Below are positions 54,442 through 63,013 of a DNA stretch of 64,000 bases, in pieces. Position 1 is the first letter of the stretch; each line of letters begins with the position of its first letter. A program made the position numbers and the translations under genes. A model generated the notes under the pieces. That model saw only the letters and a program-made list of their open reading frames with translations. It did no database searches and was not told the DNA's origin. Source of the DNA: Shewanella sp. KT0246 (lineage in GTDB: Bacteria > Pseudomonadota > Gammaproteobacteria > Enterobacterales > Shewanellaceae); assembly GCF_019654955.1 (NCBI RefSeq), contig NZ_BPEV01000010.1:1-64000 (forward strand). Direction: 5' to 3'.

Positions 54442-56523
54442 ATGAAAAAAACATTACTCGCAATTGCGTTAGCCTCAACCTTTTTGAGTGCTTGCGGCAG
54501 TTCAGATGTCAAAGTTAACGACACGACTAAAGCTGAAGCACCAGCAGTAAAAGCAGTTTCTACTCATGCTGAGTTAGGCGATTTCGGCGTTGATTTAACC
54601 GCTCGAAATGAAGCGGTAAAGCCTGGCGATGATTTCTTTATGTATGCCAGTGGCACTTGGTATGACAACTTTGAAATGCCAGCAGATAAAACTCGCTATG
54701 GTGCATTTACCGCTCTTGGTGAGCGTAGCGAAAAACAAGTTAAAGAAATCATTGATGACATTAGCAGCCGCAGCGACCTTAATGCTGAAGAGCAGTTAAT
54801 TGCAGATTTTTATCAGTCTTACATGGATACTGATACCATCAATAAATTGGGTATAACCCCTATTCAAGGCACATTAGATACTATTACCGCAGTTAAAAAC
54901 ACTGATGACTTAACCAAGGTATTTGGTAACGCCTGGCTCACCGATGCTGAATCGCCAATTTCTGGCGGCATGTGGTTCAACCGTTTAGATCCAAACCAAT
55001 ATGAACTGTCTATCGGTGCTGGCGGTTTAGGCTTACCTGATCGCTCATACTACCTAGAAGACAGCGAGCGTTTTGTAAAAATTCGCACCGCTTATGTGAG
55101 CCACATTGCTGAAATGCTTGCTTTTGCTGGCATTAAAGATGGCCAAGCTCGCGCAGAGGCTATTCTTGCGTTAGAAACTAAAATTGCTGAAGGTCAATGG
55201 CCACGTGAGAAACGCCGTAACCGTGACTTAACCTTAAATCAGGTTAAACGTGCAGACTTAAATAATGAGTACCCTAACTTCAACTGGGACTTATTCTTTG
55301 AGCAATCTGGTTACCAAATCCCACAACTTAACGTGTCTCAGCCTGAGCCGATCAAAGCCATGATTGAGCTAGTCAATAACGAGCCGTTGAATGTATGGCA
55401 AGACTACCTGACCTTCCACACTGTCAGTAACAATGCAGGCTTACTATCTGAAGATATCTACAACGCAAGCTTTGCTTTTTATGGCAAAGAACTAAGCGGA
55501 CAAGAAGAGCCTAAACCGCGCTGGAAACGTGCCGTAGCCGAAATGTCTGGCACCCAATCGTTAGGTTTTGCTATTGGTAAAGTCTATGTGGCGCGTTACT
55601 TCCCTGAGTCATCAAAACAGCAAATGGCTGAATTAGTTGAAAATCTTCGCACTGCGTTAGGTCAACGTATTGATGGTCTTGATTGGATGGGTGATGAAAC
55701 TAAGGTAAACGCCCACGCTAAACTTGCAGCATTCAAACCTAAGATTGGTTACCCAGATGTATGGCAAGAATTCGATGGCCTAACATTAACCAACAAAGAC
55801 TTAATCACTAATATCCAAAACTTACGCCAATACTTCCATGCCGATAGCGTTGCTAAAGAATTGAAAAAGACTGACCGTAACCGTTGGGGCATGACGCCAC
55901 AATTTGTCAACGCATACTACAATAGCTCGTTCAATGAGATTGTGTTCCCAGCAGCCATTTTACAGCCACCGTTTTTCGATCCAAATGCTGATCCTGCAGT
56001 GAACTATGGCGGCATTGGCGCTGTGATTGGTCATGAAATGGGACACGGCTTTGATGACCAAGGCTCTAAATCTGATGCTAACGGTATTCAACGTAACTGG
56101 TGGACCGACAGTGACCGAGCTGCATTTGAGGCGAAAGCCGATATGCTTGCGGAGCAATACAGTAAATACGAGCCATTACCGGACAACTTCGTAAATGGCC
56201 GTAACAGCTTAGGCGAAAATATTGGTGATGTAGGTGGTTTAGCCATGGCCTATCATGCATACCAGTTAAGCTTAAATGGTAAAGAAGCACCGATTATTGA
56301 TGGCCTAACGGGCGATCAACGTTTCTTCTTAGCATGGGCACAAGTGTGGAAAGAAAAACGCACCGAGCAAAGCATGTTAAGTCAGCTGCGTGCAGGTACT
56401 CACGCACCTGGCCGTTACCGCGCACTTGCGCCACGTAACCATGATGCATGGTACAAAGCGTTTGACGTGAAACCAGGTGACAAGCTTTACTTACCAGAAG
56501 ACCAACGCGTTCGTATTTGGTAA
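54442..56523 (+). CDS. M13-family metallopeptidase lipoprotein (PepO-like)
   Basis: The lipobox LSAC gives Cys18 as lipid site. The neprilysin-like catalytic half has HEMGH at 531-535 (zinc His pair and Glu) and ENIGDVGGL with Glu592 and Asp596. The M13 N-terminal half starts at DLTARNEAVKPGDDFFMYASGTWYD. At 693 residues it has full family length. Ribosome site TAAGGA. It degrades small peptides in the envelope. The codon bias (CGT, GGT) suggests good expression. Confidence 0.93.
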   Translation: MKKTLLAIALASTFLSACGSSDVKVNDTTKAEAPAVKAVSTHAELGDFGVDLTARNEAVKPGDDFFMYASGTWYDNFEMPADKTRYGAFTALGERSEKQVKEIIDDISSRSDLNAEEQLIADFYQSYMDTDTINKLGITPIQGTLDTITAVKNTDDLTKVFGNAWLTDAESPISGGMWFNRLDPNQYELSIGAGGLGLPDRSYYLEDSERFVKIRTAYVSHIAEMLAFAGIKDGQARAEAILALETKIAEGQWPREKRRNRDLTLNQVKRADLNNEYPNFNWDLFFEQSGYQIPQLNVSQPEPIKAMIELVNNEPLNVWQDYLTFHTVSNNAGLLSEDIYNASFAFYGKELSGQEEPKPRWKRAVAEMSGTQSLGFAIGKVYVARYFPESSKQQMAELVENLRTALGQRIDGLDWMGDETKVNAHAKLAAFKPKIGYPDVWQEFDGLTLTNKDLITNIQNLRQYFHADSVAKELKKTDRNRWGMTPQFVNAYYNSSFNEIVFPAAILQPPFFDPNADPAVNYGGIGAVIGHEMGHGFDDQGSKSDANGIQRNWWTDSDRAAFEAKADMLAEQYSKYEPLPDNFVNGRNSLGENIGDVGGLAMAYHAYQLSLNGKEAPIIDGLTGDQRFFLAWAQVWKEKRTEQSMLSQLRAGTHAPGRYRALAPRNHDAWYKAFDVKPGDKLYLPEDQRVRIW

Positions 56524-56544
56524 TCGGTCAATTAGCCGATAAAT

Positions 56545-56574
56545 AAAAAAGCCAGTCAATTGACTGGCTTTTTT
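56545..56574. terminator. Bidirectional intrinsic terminator
   Basis: AAAAAAGCCAGTCAA and TTGACTGGCTTTTTT make a perfect palindrome between convergent genes. Confidence 0.9.
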
Positions 56575-56598
56575 ATGAGTAGATGAAAGTGTACTTTT

Positions 56599-57582
56599 CT
56601 ACTTAGTTAAATCGACCACAACGCGGCCACGAACTTGACCAGCCATTAACGCTTCTGCCGTGCTTATCACTTCATCTAAGCCAATATCTGCTGAAATATC
56701 ATCAAACATTTGTGGTTCAATAATCTCAGCTAAGCGTTGCCATGCCTCAAGTCTGTCTTCAAGAGGACGCATGACACTGTCGATACCCGCTAACGTCACA
56801 CCACGTAAAATAAATGGCATGACAGAAGAAGGAAAGTCCATCCCTTGGGCCAAGCCACAAGCCGCCACTGTGCCGCCATATTTTGTACTGGCGCAGATAT
56901 TGGCTAAGGTGTGACTACCAACAGAATCAATCGCCCCAGCCCAGCGCTCTCTGGCTAATGGTCTACCGGGCTCCGATAAGGTGTTACGTTCAATCACTTC
57001 TGCAGCGCCAAGCTTTTCAAGATAAGCGGCTTGATCTGCTCGCCCTGTTGATGCCACAACCTGATAGCCAAGTTTGGCTAAAATGGCGATAGCAAAGCTG
57101 CCGACACCGCCATTAGCGCCTGTCACCAGAATTTCACCTTTTTCAGGAGTGACGCCATTTTTCTCCAGCGCAATCACACTCAACATTGCGGTATAACCTG
57201 CGGTGCCAATCGCCATAGCTTGCTTTGGTGTAAAGGCATTAGGCAATGGGATCAACCATTCACTTTTTAAACGCGCCCGCTCAGCAAGACCACCGCAATG
57301 CACTTCGCCAACACCAAAGCCATTGAGTAGCACGTAATCGCCAACTTTGAATTTATCAGTGTCGGACGCTTCAACAAGCCCCACTAAATCAATACCAGGC
57401 ACCATAGGAAACTGCCTAACCACAGGACCTTTACCGGTAATTGCCAATGCATCTTTATAGTTTATCGTGCTATAAATCACTTTTACGCTTACATCGCCAT
57501 CGGGTAAAACACTCTCATCAATTTCCTTAACTGCCGCGCGATATCCTTGGTCATCTTTTTCAATTAATAAGCCGTTAAACAT
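56599..57582 (-). CDS. acuI: Acryloyl-CoA reductase AcuI (YhdH family)
   Basis: The 327-residue MDR-type reductase matches YhdH/AcuI: STINYKDALAITGKGPVVRQFPMVPGIDLVG, GFGVGEVHCGGLAERAR, the NADPH loop GANGGVGSFA, and DSVMRPLEDR. AcuI reduces toxic acryloyl-CoA, formed from DMSP or acrylate, to propanoyl-CoA. The ATG at 57582 has GGAG at good spacing. It is the second gene after acuR; an operator copy sits just before its ribosome site, so it may have its own controlled promoter. No DMSP lyase gene is near. Confidence 0.92.
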   Translation of the reverse strand: MFNGLLIEKDDQGYRAAVKEIDESVLPDGDVSVKVIYSTINYKDALAITGKGPVVRQFPMVPGIDLVGLVEASDTDKFKVGDYVLLNGFGVGEVHCGGLAERARLKSEWLIPLPNAFTPKQAMAIGTAGYTAMLSVIALEKNGVTPEKGEILVTGANGGVGSFAIAILAKLGYQVVASTGRADQAAYLEKLGAAEVIERNTLSEPGRPLARERWAGAIDSVGSHTLANICASTKYGGTVAACGLAQGMDFPSSVMPFILRGVTLAGIDSVMRPLEDRLEAWQRLAEIIEPQMFDDISADIGLDEVISTAEALMAGQVRGRVVVDLTK

Positions 57583-57597
57583 GGTCACTCCTCAATA

Positions 57598-57612
57598 TAG
57601 ACCGCTCGTCTA
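57598..57612. promoter_or_regulatory. AcuR-type operator upstream of acuI
   Basis: TAGAC-CGCTC-GTCTA. The same arms with CGATC in the middle lie before acuR. Spacing and duplication point to a TetR-type dimer site. Confidence 0.75.
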
Positions 57613-57629
57613 TAAATAGTTAAAAAATT

Positions 57630-58274
57630 TTATCGCGGTAATCCTGCGATAAAACATTCAAGGTAATTTTGTAATGGCTGCGTGCTCTTCACTAATTTTG
57701 CTCGGCTTACCGCCCCTTCCCAGCCAACCCAAAAATGCTCAGCTAATAATGAACAATTAGCCTCAGGGGATAATTCGCCTTCAACTTTGGCAGCCTCTAG
57801 ACAAGTCGCTAATCTTTGTTGCCAATCTAAAAATATATCAATCAATTGCTGTCTGTAGCTTTCAGGCAATAAATCCACTTCTTGGCCTAAATTGCCAACC
57901 AAACAACCACGCTTAAATTGGTAGCGCTCCATACCATCCATAGCACTTTCAACAAAAAGGCCAATACGTTCAAGCGCTGAGTAAGCCTCGTTAAGCAAGC
58001 ACTTATCAAGTTTGTAAGCAAAATACGTGGCGTAGTTTTCAATCACAGCCTGACCAAATGCTTCCTTACTCGCAAAGTAATAGTAAAACGAGCCTTTGGG
58101 CACACCGACCTTTTTAAGAATTTGATCGATTCCAGAAGAGGCAAAGCCATTCTCAGTCAGTTGCTCAAGACCACTGCGAATTAGTTCCGCCCGAGTATCT
58201 TGACTGTCTCTCGCCTGCTTTGGCGGCCTACCACGTCGTGGTTTAGTGATGTTTTCTACAATTGATTCTGTCAT
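57630..58274 (-). CDS. acuR: TetR-family regulator AcuR
   Basis: RRGRPPK is followed by a TetR helix-turn-helix (DTRAELIRSGLEQLTENGFASSGIDQILKKVGVPKGSFYYYFASKEAFG). The C-terminal domain (CLVGNLGQEV, HFWVGWEGAVSRAK) fits AcuR, which in Rhodobacter represses acuI and is released by acrylate. Adjacent acuI and the paired operators fit that assignment. The ligand Trp/Tyr set cannot be checked here. Confidence 0.87.
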   Translation of the reverse strand: MTESIVENITKPRRGRPPKQARDSQDTRAELIRSGLEQLTENGFASSGIDQILKKVGVPKGSFYYYFASKEAFGQAVIENYATYFAYKLDKCLLNEAYSALERIGLFVESAMDGMERYQFKRGCLVGNLGQEVDLLPESYRQQLIDIFLDWQQRLATCLEAAKVEGELSPEANCSLLAEHFWVGWEGAVSRAKLVKSTQPLQNYLECFIAGLPR

Positions 58275-58284
58275 AAAACCATAT

Positions 58285-58299
58285 TAGACCGATCGTCTA
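58285..58299. promoter_or_regulatory. AcuR-type operator upstream of acuR
   Basis: TAGAC-CGATC-GTCTA lies 11 bp upstream of the acuR ATG, in a position for autoregulation. Confidence 0.75.
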
Positions 58300-58460
58300 T
58301 ATAAATACAATTTAATTATAAGATCATTTACCTATTTTGCGCGATCGTTCTCAAAACTAGTCGTAACAGTAACGGCTAATGTCAGCATTTGGCACCAAAT
58401 GGTAACTTTTATTTTTTTCATTGGTTAATAATACAACCACATTAACGATGAGGTCATACA

Positions 58461-58955
58461 ATGCAACGCAATAAAGGTTTTACACTGATTGAATTAGTAG
58501 TGGTGATTATTATTCTGGGCATTTTGTCTGTCGTGGCTGCACCAAAATTTATCGATCTTAAAGGCGATGCCCATACTGCTACCGTTGAAGCCATGGCGGG
58601 TGCAATTGATAGCACCAACAGTTTAGTTTACTCAAAGTCTGCGATTAATGGTGTTGAAAAAGAAGCGTCGATAGATGCTGCTGCGATTGGCGAAGAATAT
58701 GCAGGTGCAACGCTCATATATGGCGGCATGCAGTCTGATGAAACAAGCTTAGTGATGTTTGTCGAAGGTATTGATGACCCAAGTGCATGGGAAATGGAAA
58801 AAACCAATGAAGTAAACATGAGAATTCATCCTGCTGACCACCCTACCATTGGTGATGGGGCTGGCAACTGCTTCGTACAATACAGCCACCAGTGGACTGA
58901 TGCTCGTGGAGCAACTTATCCCGCTAAAACCACTTTATATACTGACGATTGTTAG
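58461..58955 (+). CDS. Orphan type IV prepilin-like protein (MSHA-type), second copy
   Basis: The leader MQRNKG and helix [25 protein letters not shown] give a class III prepilin. The mature domain has a Cys pair near the end (GNCFVQY and TDDC). It shares the prepilin start and [11 protein letters not shown] with the 36830 protein, so the two are paralogs, but the rest of the domain differs. No pilus machinery is adjacent. ATG has GAGG about 10 bp upstream. Confidence 0.87.
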   Translation: MQRNKGFTLIELVVVIIILGILSVVAAPKFIDLKGDAHTATVEAMAGAIDSTNSLVYSKSAINGVEKEASIDAAAIGEEYAGATLIYGGMQSDETSLVMFVEGIDDPSAWEMEKTNEVNMRIHPADHPTIGDGAGNCFVQYSHQWTDARGATYPAKTTLYTDDC

Positions 58956-59679
58956 ACCTCGATGAAAAAACGGCTAAAAGCCATTTGTAAATGTTATTAA
59001 TACTGCTGTAAAACAAAGCAATAAACGATATATCATCAAGCTAACTTGGCACTCTTAGTAAAGTGCCATTAGCGATGAGCCTTAAGCGATGAGCCTTCAG
59101 CCATTAGTGGCATACCTAAGCCGATGAAATACCGTTAATAATGTCATTTAGCTCTAGCCGTAAACGTGCATTAGATACAAGCCGCCCTATTGCTTATCGA
59201 GCATCAAGTGCACGCTCTTGTGCCGTTTGCGTATCTGAAAAATATCGAGTTAAGCGATCTGTAATCCTAGAACAAGTCCGCCAAAAACCCATGTTGATCT
59301 CAACGCTGTTGATAATTCAGATGGCATCATAAAAGCTATTAGCGCATTAGAACACATCAAATTAAATGGCCTTAATAAACCGTTCCACACTATTTGATAA
59401 CGCTGCACTGTTTGATAACGCGCTGCACTGTGGTGACTCAGCCATCGCACCATCATGAAACAAAATGCGCTCATTTACTGAACAGAACTTAATCACTCAA
59501 CCTAAAGCTGCAGAAAAATCGCACCGATATCGATCATAGAACTTATTGTTATGATGGAATTTTTATCTAACCGCACCATTTTAGCCCCACTAGCATTTAA
59601 CAAATTAACAACATAGGAATAATTCTTGCTTCACTAAGTGACTGAATTATAAATAAGAGAATAGCTTTGGGGAGCATAA
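58956..59679 (+). other. 724-bp gap with repeats and possibly a decayed gene
   Basis: AGCGATGAGCCTTA and AGCGATGAGCCTTC stand in tandem (59071-59098), and TTTGATAACG[CG]CTGCACTG is repeated near 59393-59432. A stop-free stretch in the frame through 59290-59394 reads VDLNAVDNSDGIIKAISALE and continues to HTI-stop. It looks protein-like but has no start in frame. The open frame at 59141-59332 is not convincing. A relic gene is possible. The amt promoter should lie at the right end. Confidence 0.4.
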
Positions 59680-60882
59680 ATGGACAATATCAGTGACGCG
59701 ATCGGGGTAATTGCACAAAGTGCGGATACCGTTTTTATCCTTCTTGGTGCAATTATGGTGCTAGCGATGCACGCAGGTTTTGCATTTTTAGAAGTGGGAA
59801 CTGTTAGACATAAAAACCAAGTGAACGCATTAGTTAAGATTTTAACTGATTTTGCTTTTTCAGCCGTTGCCTATTTTGTCATTGGCTATCAAATCGCTTA
59901 CGGCAGCCACTTCTTTGTCAGTGCAGAGACATTAGCTGCCAATAATGGCTATGACTTAGTTAAGTTCTTTTTCTTACTCACCTTTGCCGCCGCTATTCCC
60001 GCCATTGTTTCTGGCGGCATTGCTGAGCGTGGTAGCTTTCGCCCCTTCTTGTTTGCCTCTGCATTGATTGTGGCGTTTGTATACCCACTGTTTGAGGGCA
60101 TGATTTGGAATGGTAACTATGGATTTCAAGCATGGTTAGGCAACACCTTTGGCGCAGAGTTTCATGACTTTGCAGGCTCTGTTGTCGTACATGGAATGGG
60201 CGGTTGGTTAGCATTAGTTGCTGTGTACTTTTTAGGTGTTCGTGGTGGCCGTAAGCCGGGAGTTGCCTTTGCTCCATCTAACATTCCCTTTCTGGCATTA
60301 GGGTCGTGGATATTAATTGTCGGCTGGTTTGGTTTTAATGTCATGTCAGCACAAACCTTAGATGGCATAAGTGGCCTTGTGGCCCTAAACAGTTTAATGG
60401 CCATGGTAGGCGGCACGATTATCGCGTTAATTGTTGGTAAAAATGATCCAGGGTTTATCCATAATGGTCCACTAGCTGGGTTAGTTGCTGTTTGTGCGGG
60501 TTCTGATTTAATGCATCCAGTTGGCGCTTTTGTCGTCGGTGGTGTTGCCGGTGGCTTATTTGTTTTTGTATTCACAAAACTTCAACGCAGCACCAAAATT
60601 GATGATGTATTAGGTGTTTGGCCTTTGCATGGATTATGCGGTGTTTGGGGTGGTATTGCTGCAGGTATATTTGGACAACAGAGCTTAGGCGGTCTTGGTG
60701 GTGTAAGCATTATGTCGCAACTGGTTGGCACACTTGTGGGTGTTGCTTTTGCCATCGTAGGCGGAGTGATTGTTTACGGTATTGTTCATAAAATATCTAG
60801 CTTACGTTTAAGCCAAGAAGATGAATATATGGGTGCTGATTTAGCCATTCACAAAATTGGCTCAACCAATGCTGACAAGTAG
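59680..60882 (+). CDS. amt: Ammonium transporter Amt
   Basis: This 400-residue, 11-helix channel has the Amt signatures: GFAFLEVGTVRHKNQ at the start, FEGMIWNG, DFAGSVVVHGMGGW, WFGFNVMSAQ and GVWGGIAAG. The conserved Asp before SVVVH and the two pore His in these stretches are present. GGGGAG is the ribosome site. No GlnK gene precedes it, which is unusual for Amt proteins. It is monocistronic and ends in a terminator. Confidence 0.93.
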   Translation: MDNISDAIGVIAQSADTVFILLGAIMVLAMHAGFAFLEVGTVRHKNQVNALVKILTDFAFSAVAYFVIGYQIAYGSHFFVSAETLAANNGYDLVKFFFLLTFAAAIPAIVSGGIAERGSFRPFLFASALIVAFVYPLFEGMIWNGNYGFQAWLGNTFGAEFHDFAGSVVVHGMGGWLALVAVYFLGVRGGRKPGVAFAPSNIPFLALGSWILIVGWFGFNVMSAQTLDGISGLVALNSLMAMVGGTIIALIVGKNDPGFIHNGPLAGLVAVCAGSDLMHPVGAFVVGGVAGGLFVFVFTKLQRSTKIDDVLGVWPLHGLCGVWGGIAAGIFGQQSLGGLGGVSIMSQLVGTLVGVAFAIVGGVIVYGIVHKISSLRLSQEDEYMGADLAIHKIGSTNADK

Positions 60883-60981
60883 TTCTGTCAGTTGTTATGG
60901 CTGTTTTTATGACTGTTTTTATGAAAAAGGTTCTGCCCTATTTTCAGGCCGATAAGTGACAGCAAAAATAGTGGCAAATAC

Positions 60982-61013
60982 AAAAAAGCTCAAGCAATTG
61001 CTTGAGCTTTTTT
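60982..61013. terminator. Bidirectional intrinsic terminator
   Basis: AAAAAAGCTCAAGCAA pairs with TTGCTTGAGCTTTTTT, a perfect palindrome between convergent genes. Confidence 0.9.
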
Positions 61014-61028
61014 AGTAAACCAATGCGA

Positions 61029-61688
61029 CTATAAAACAGTAATCACATCAGCTTCAGGTAAACGTGCTTTAGGTAGACCATGGTTATAATCTTCACCATC
61101 TTTATGGTAACCAATAGCCAAAGCAAACTGACACTCATAACCGTTCAATTCATCTTTGAACATTTCACCAATTAACTCAGGATCAACCCCTTCCATTGGT
61201 GTTGAATCAATACCTAAACGTGCAAGTACATGTAAAGTATTACCAATTGCGATATAGGTTTGGGCTTTAGTCCAGTTACCGTTAAAACCACTTTCGTCGG
61301 TATTAAGGTCGGCAAAAGCGTATGCACCATTAAGCATGTTGTCGTACATTTCTGCAGGTAAATGACCTGATGCCACTTCTGAATCAACCACTTTACGATA
61401 ATCATCTTTGGTGTAATGTGGATTATGGGCAAATAAAATAACGTGCGATGCTTCGGTCGCATGCGGTTGATTAAACTGATGCATGTTAGCAAACGTGTCA
61501 CTGAAACGTTTTTTCGCTGCGTCAGTTTCAAGTACGATAAACTTCCAAGGTTGAGAATTAATCGAAGAGGCTGATAAACGAATGGCTTCTTTTAATACAT
61601 TCATATCTTCTGCTGAAATGCGCTTTGAAGCATCATATTTTTTAGCAGTGTAACGATTGTTTAAGTCTTGGATAATTTGATGAGACAT
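61029..61688 (-). CDS. NfsB-like nitroreductase
   Basis: The 219-residue FMN enzyme has RYTAKKYDASKRIS near the start, SASSINSQPWKF for FMN contacts, and the late YHKDGEDYNHGLPKARLPE. NfsB-type enzymes reduce nitroaromatics and quinones with NAD(P)H. The ATG at 61688 has GAGGAAG at good spacing. It is monocistronic. Confidence 0.88.
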   Translation of the reverse strand: MSHQIIQDLNNRYTAKKYDASKRISAEDMNVLKEAIRLSASSINSQPWKFIVLETDAAKKRFSDTFANMHQFNQPHATEASHVILFAHNPHYTKDDYRKVVDSEVASGHLPAEMYDNMLNGAYAFADLNTDESGFNGNWTKAQTYIAIGNTLHVLARLGIDSTPMEGVDPELIGEMFKDELNGYECQFALAIGYHKDGEDYNHGLPKARLPEADVITVL

Positions 61689-61926
61689 GATGTACTTCCT
61701 CAATAAGCTATTTCGATGAACGATTTTGTGAACTATTCATTTGAATTAATTCGTTGGGAGAATACTAGCCAATACCAGCCAGATGAAACATAGCTATTTC
61801 CACCAAACATTGTGGACATATTAATCCACAATAAACCATCCTACTCTGCTAAACCCTAAGTGCTTATATTGAGTCTTTACTCTATGGCTATTAAGATAAA
61901 ACCATCACTTACCTCAGAAAATAACC

Positions 61927-62802
61927 ATGAACCCAGTTGAAACAGCAACGGATGCAATTATAAATAACATGGAAATAAACTCTCATGCTTTAGTCGTTGA
62001 AGGGGGAGCAATGCGAGGAATCTTTGCATCGGGCGTATTAGATAGGTTTATTGAACATCAATACCGCCCTTTCGATTTCTGCATTGGCGTATCTGCCGGT
62101 TCCACTAATTTAGCGTCTTGGTTGTCTCACCAAAAACAGCGTAATTATCGTATTATCACCCATTACTCTTGCCTACCTGAGTTTATCGATTTTGGTCGAT
62201 TTGTCCGAGGTGGACATTGGCTGGAACTCAATTGGCTATGGGATATTCTCGCTAAAGAGTGTCATTTTGATATGGATACTTTTGTCCATCAAACCATTCC
62301 TTTATTTGTGGTAACAACCAACATAAACACAGGTGCCGCAGTTTATACAAAGGCGACCGCAGACAATATTGAATTGATTTTAAAAGCATCTTGTTCAGTC
62401 CCAATTGCTTTTAGAGACTTTCCTGAATACCAAGATTCTCCCATGACCGATGGCGGGATTGCCGATTCCATTCCGGTAATAAAAGCGTATGAAATGGGCG
62501 CAAAAGAGATCACTGTGGTGCTATCAAGGCCGCTAGGTTACCGCAAAAAATCGCCTAAAATACCATGGTTAATAAGGCGCGCTTTAAAAACACATCCGAA
62601 ATTAGCAGAGGCGATGGTAAATCGAGCCAATAGTTATAACCAAGCCATCGATTTTATTGAAAACCCACCTGCTGATTGTAAAGTGAACCTCATAGCCCCC
62701 CCTTCAGAGTTTAACGTCGCTAGGCTCACCACTGACCAAACAATATTGGAGCAAGGTTATAAAATGGGGATTAACGCCGCTGACACTTGGCTCAGCCGAT
62801 AG
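61927..62802 (+). CDS. Patatin-like phospholipase (YjjU-like)
   Basis: Catalytic dyad: Ser56 in GVSAGST and Asp in TDGGIADSIPV. The oxyanion strand is VVEGGAMRGIFASG. The C-terminal part (FIENPPADCKVNLIAPP) is as in YjjU. There is no signal peptide, so it is cytoplasmic or membrane-associated. An internal ATG (61970) could be the start because the leader before EINSHAL is not conserved. It is convergent with a second patatin gene. Confidence 0.85.
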   Translation: MNPVETATDAIINNMEINSHALVVEGGAMRGIFASGVLDRFIEHQYRPFDFCIGVSAGSTNLASWLSHQKQRNYRIITHYSCLPEFIDFGRFVRGGHWLELNWLWDILAKECHFDMDTFVHQTIPLFVVTTNINTGAAVYTKATADNIELILKASCSVPIAFRDFPEYQDSPMTDGGIADSIPVIKAYEMGAKEITVVLSRPLGYRKKSPKIPWLIRRALKTHPKLAEAMVNRANSYNQAIDFIENPPADCKVNLIAPPSEFNVARLTTDQTILEQGYKMGINAADTWLSR

Positions 62803-62803
62803 C

Positions 62804-62831
62804 CAAAAAAAACCGGACATAAAGTCCGGTT
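62804..62831 (-). terminator. Hairpin between convergent patatin genes
   Basis: AACCGGAC pairs with GTCCGGTT. A seven-T run follows on the minus strand, which suits the right-hand gene. Confidence 0.75.
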
Positions 62832-63013
62832 AACAGCTTGCATCCGTGCACTGGTTACTAAAAATGCCCTTGAGCAAATGTGCGGTTCAACACACCACAA
62901 TACATGGTGGCGAGTGGCAGTAACCAACGAGTAGGTTGATAATTCAGTAACGCTCTCTCATTTCTATTTTTTCTAGCCAATTGCCTTATTGGAATCTTTG
63001 TAAGTCGAAGCGC

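Noticed and set aside
59141..59332. 63-codon plus-strand open frame
   Set aside because: No ribosome site, Ser/Arg-rich with no family pattern, and frames change along the region. Kept only as a possible relic.
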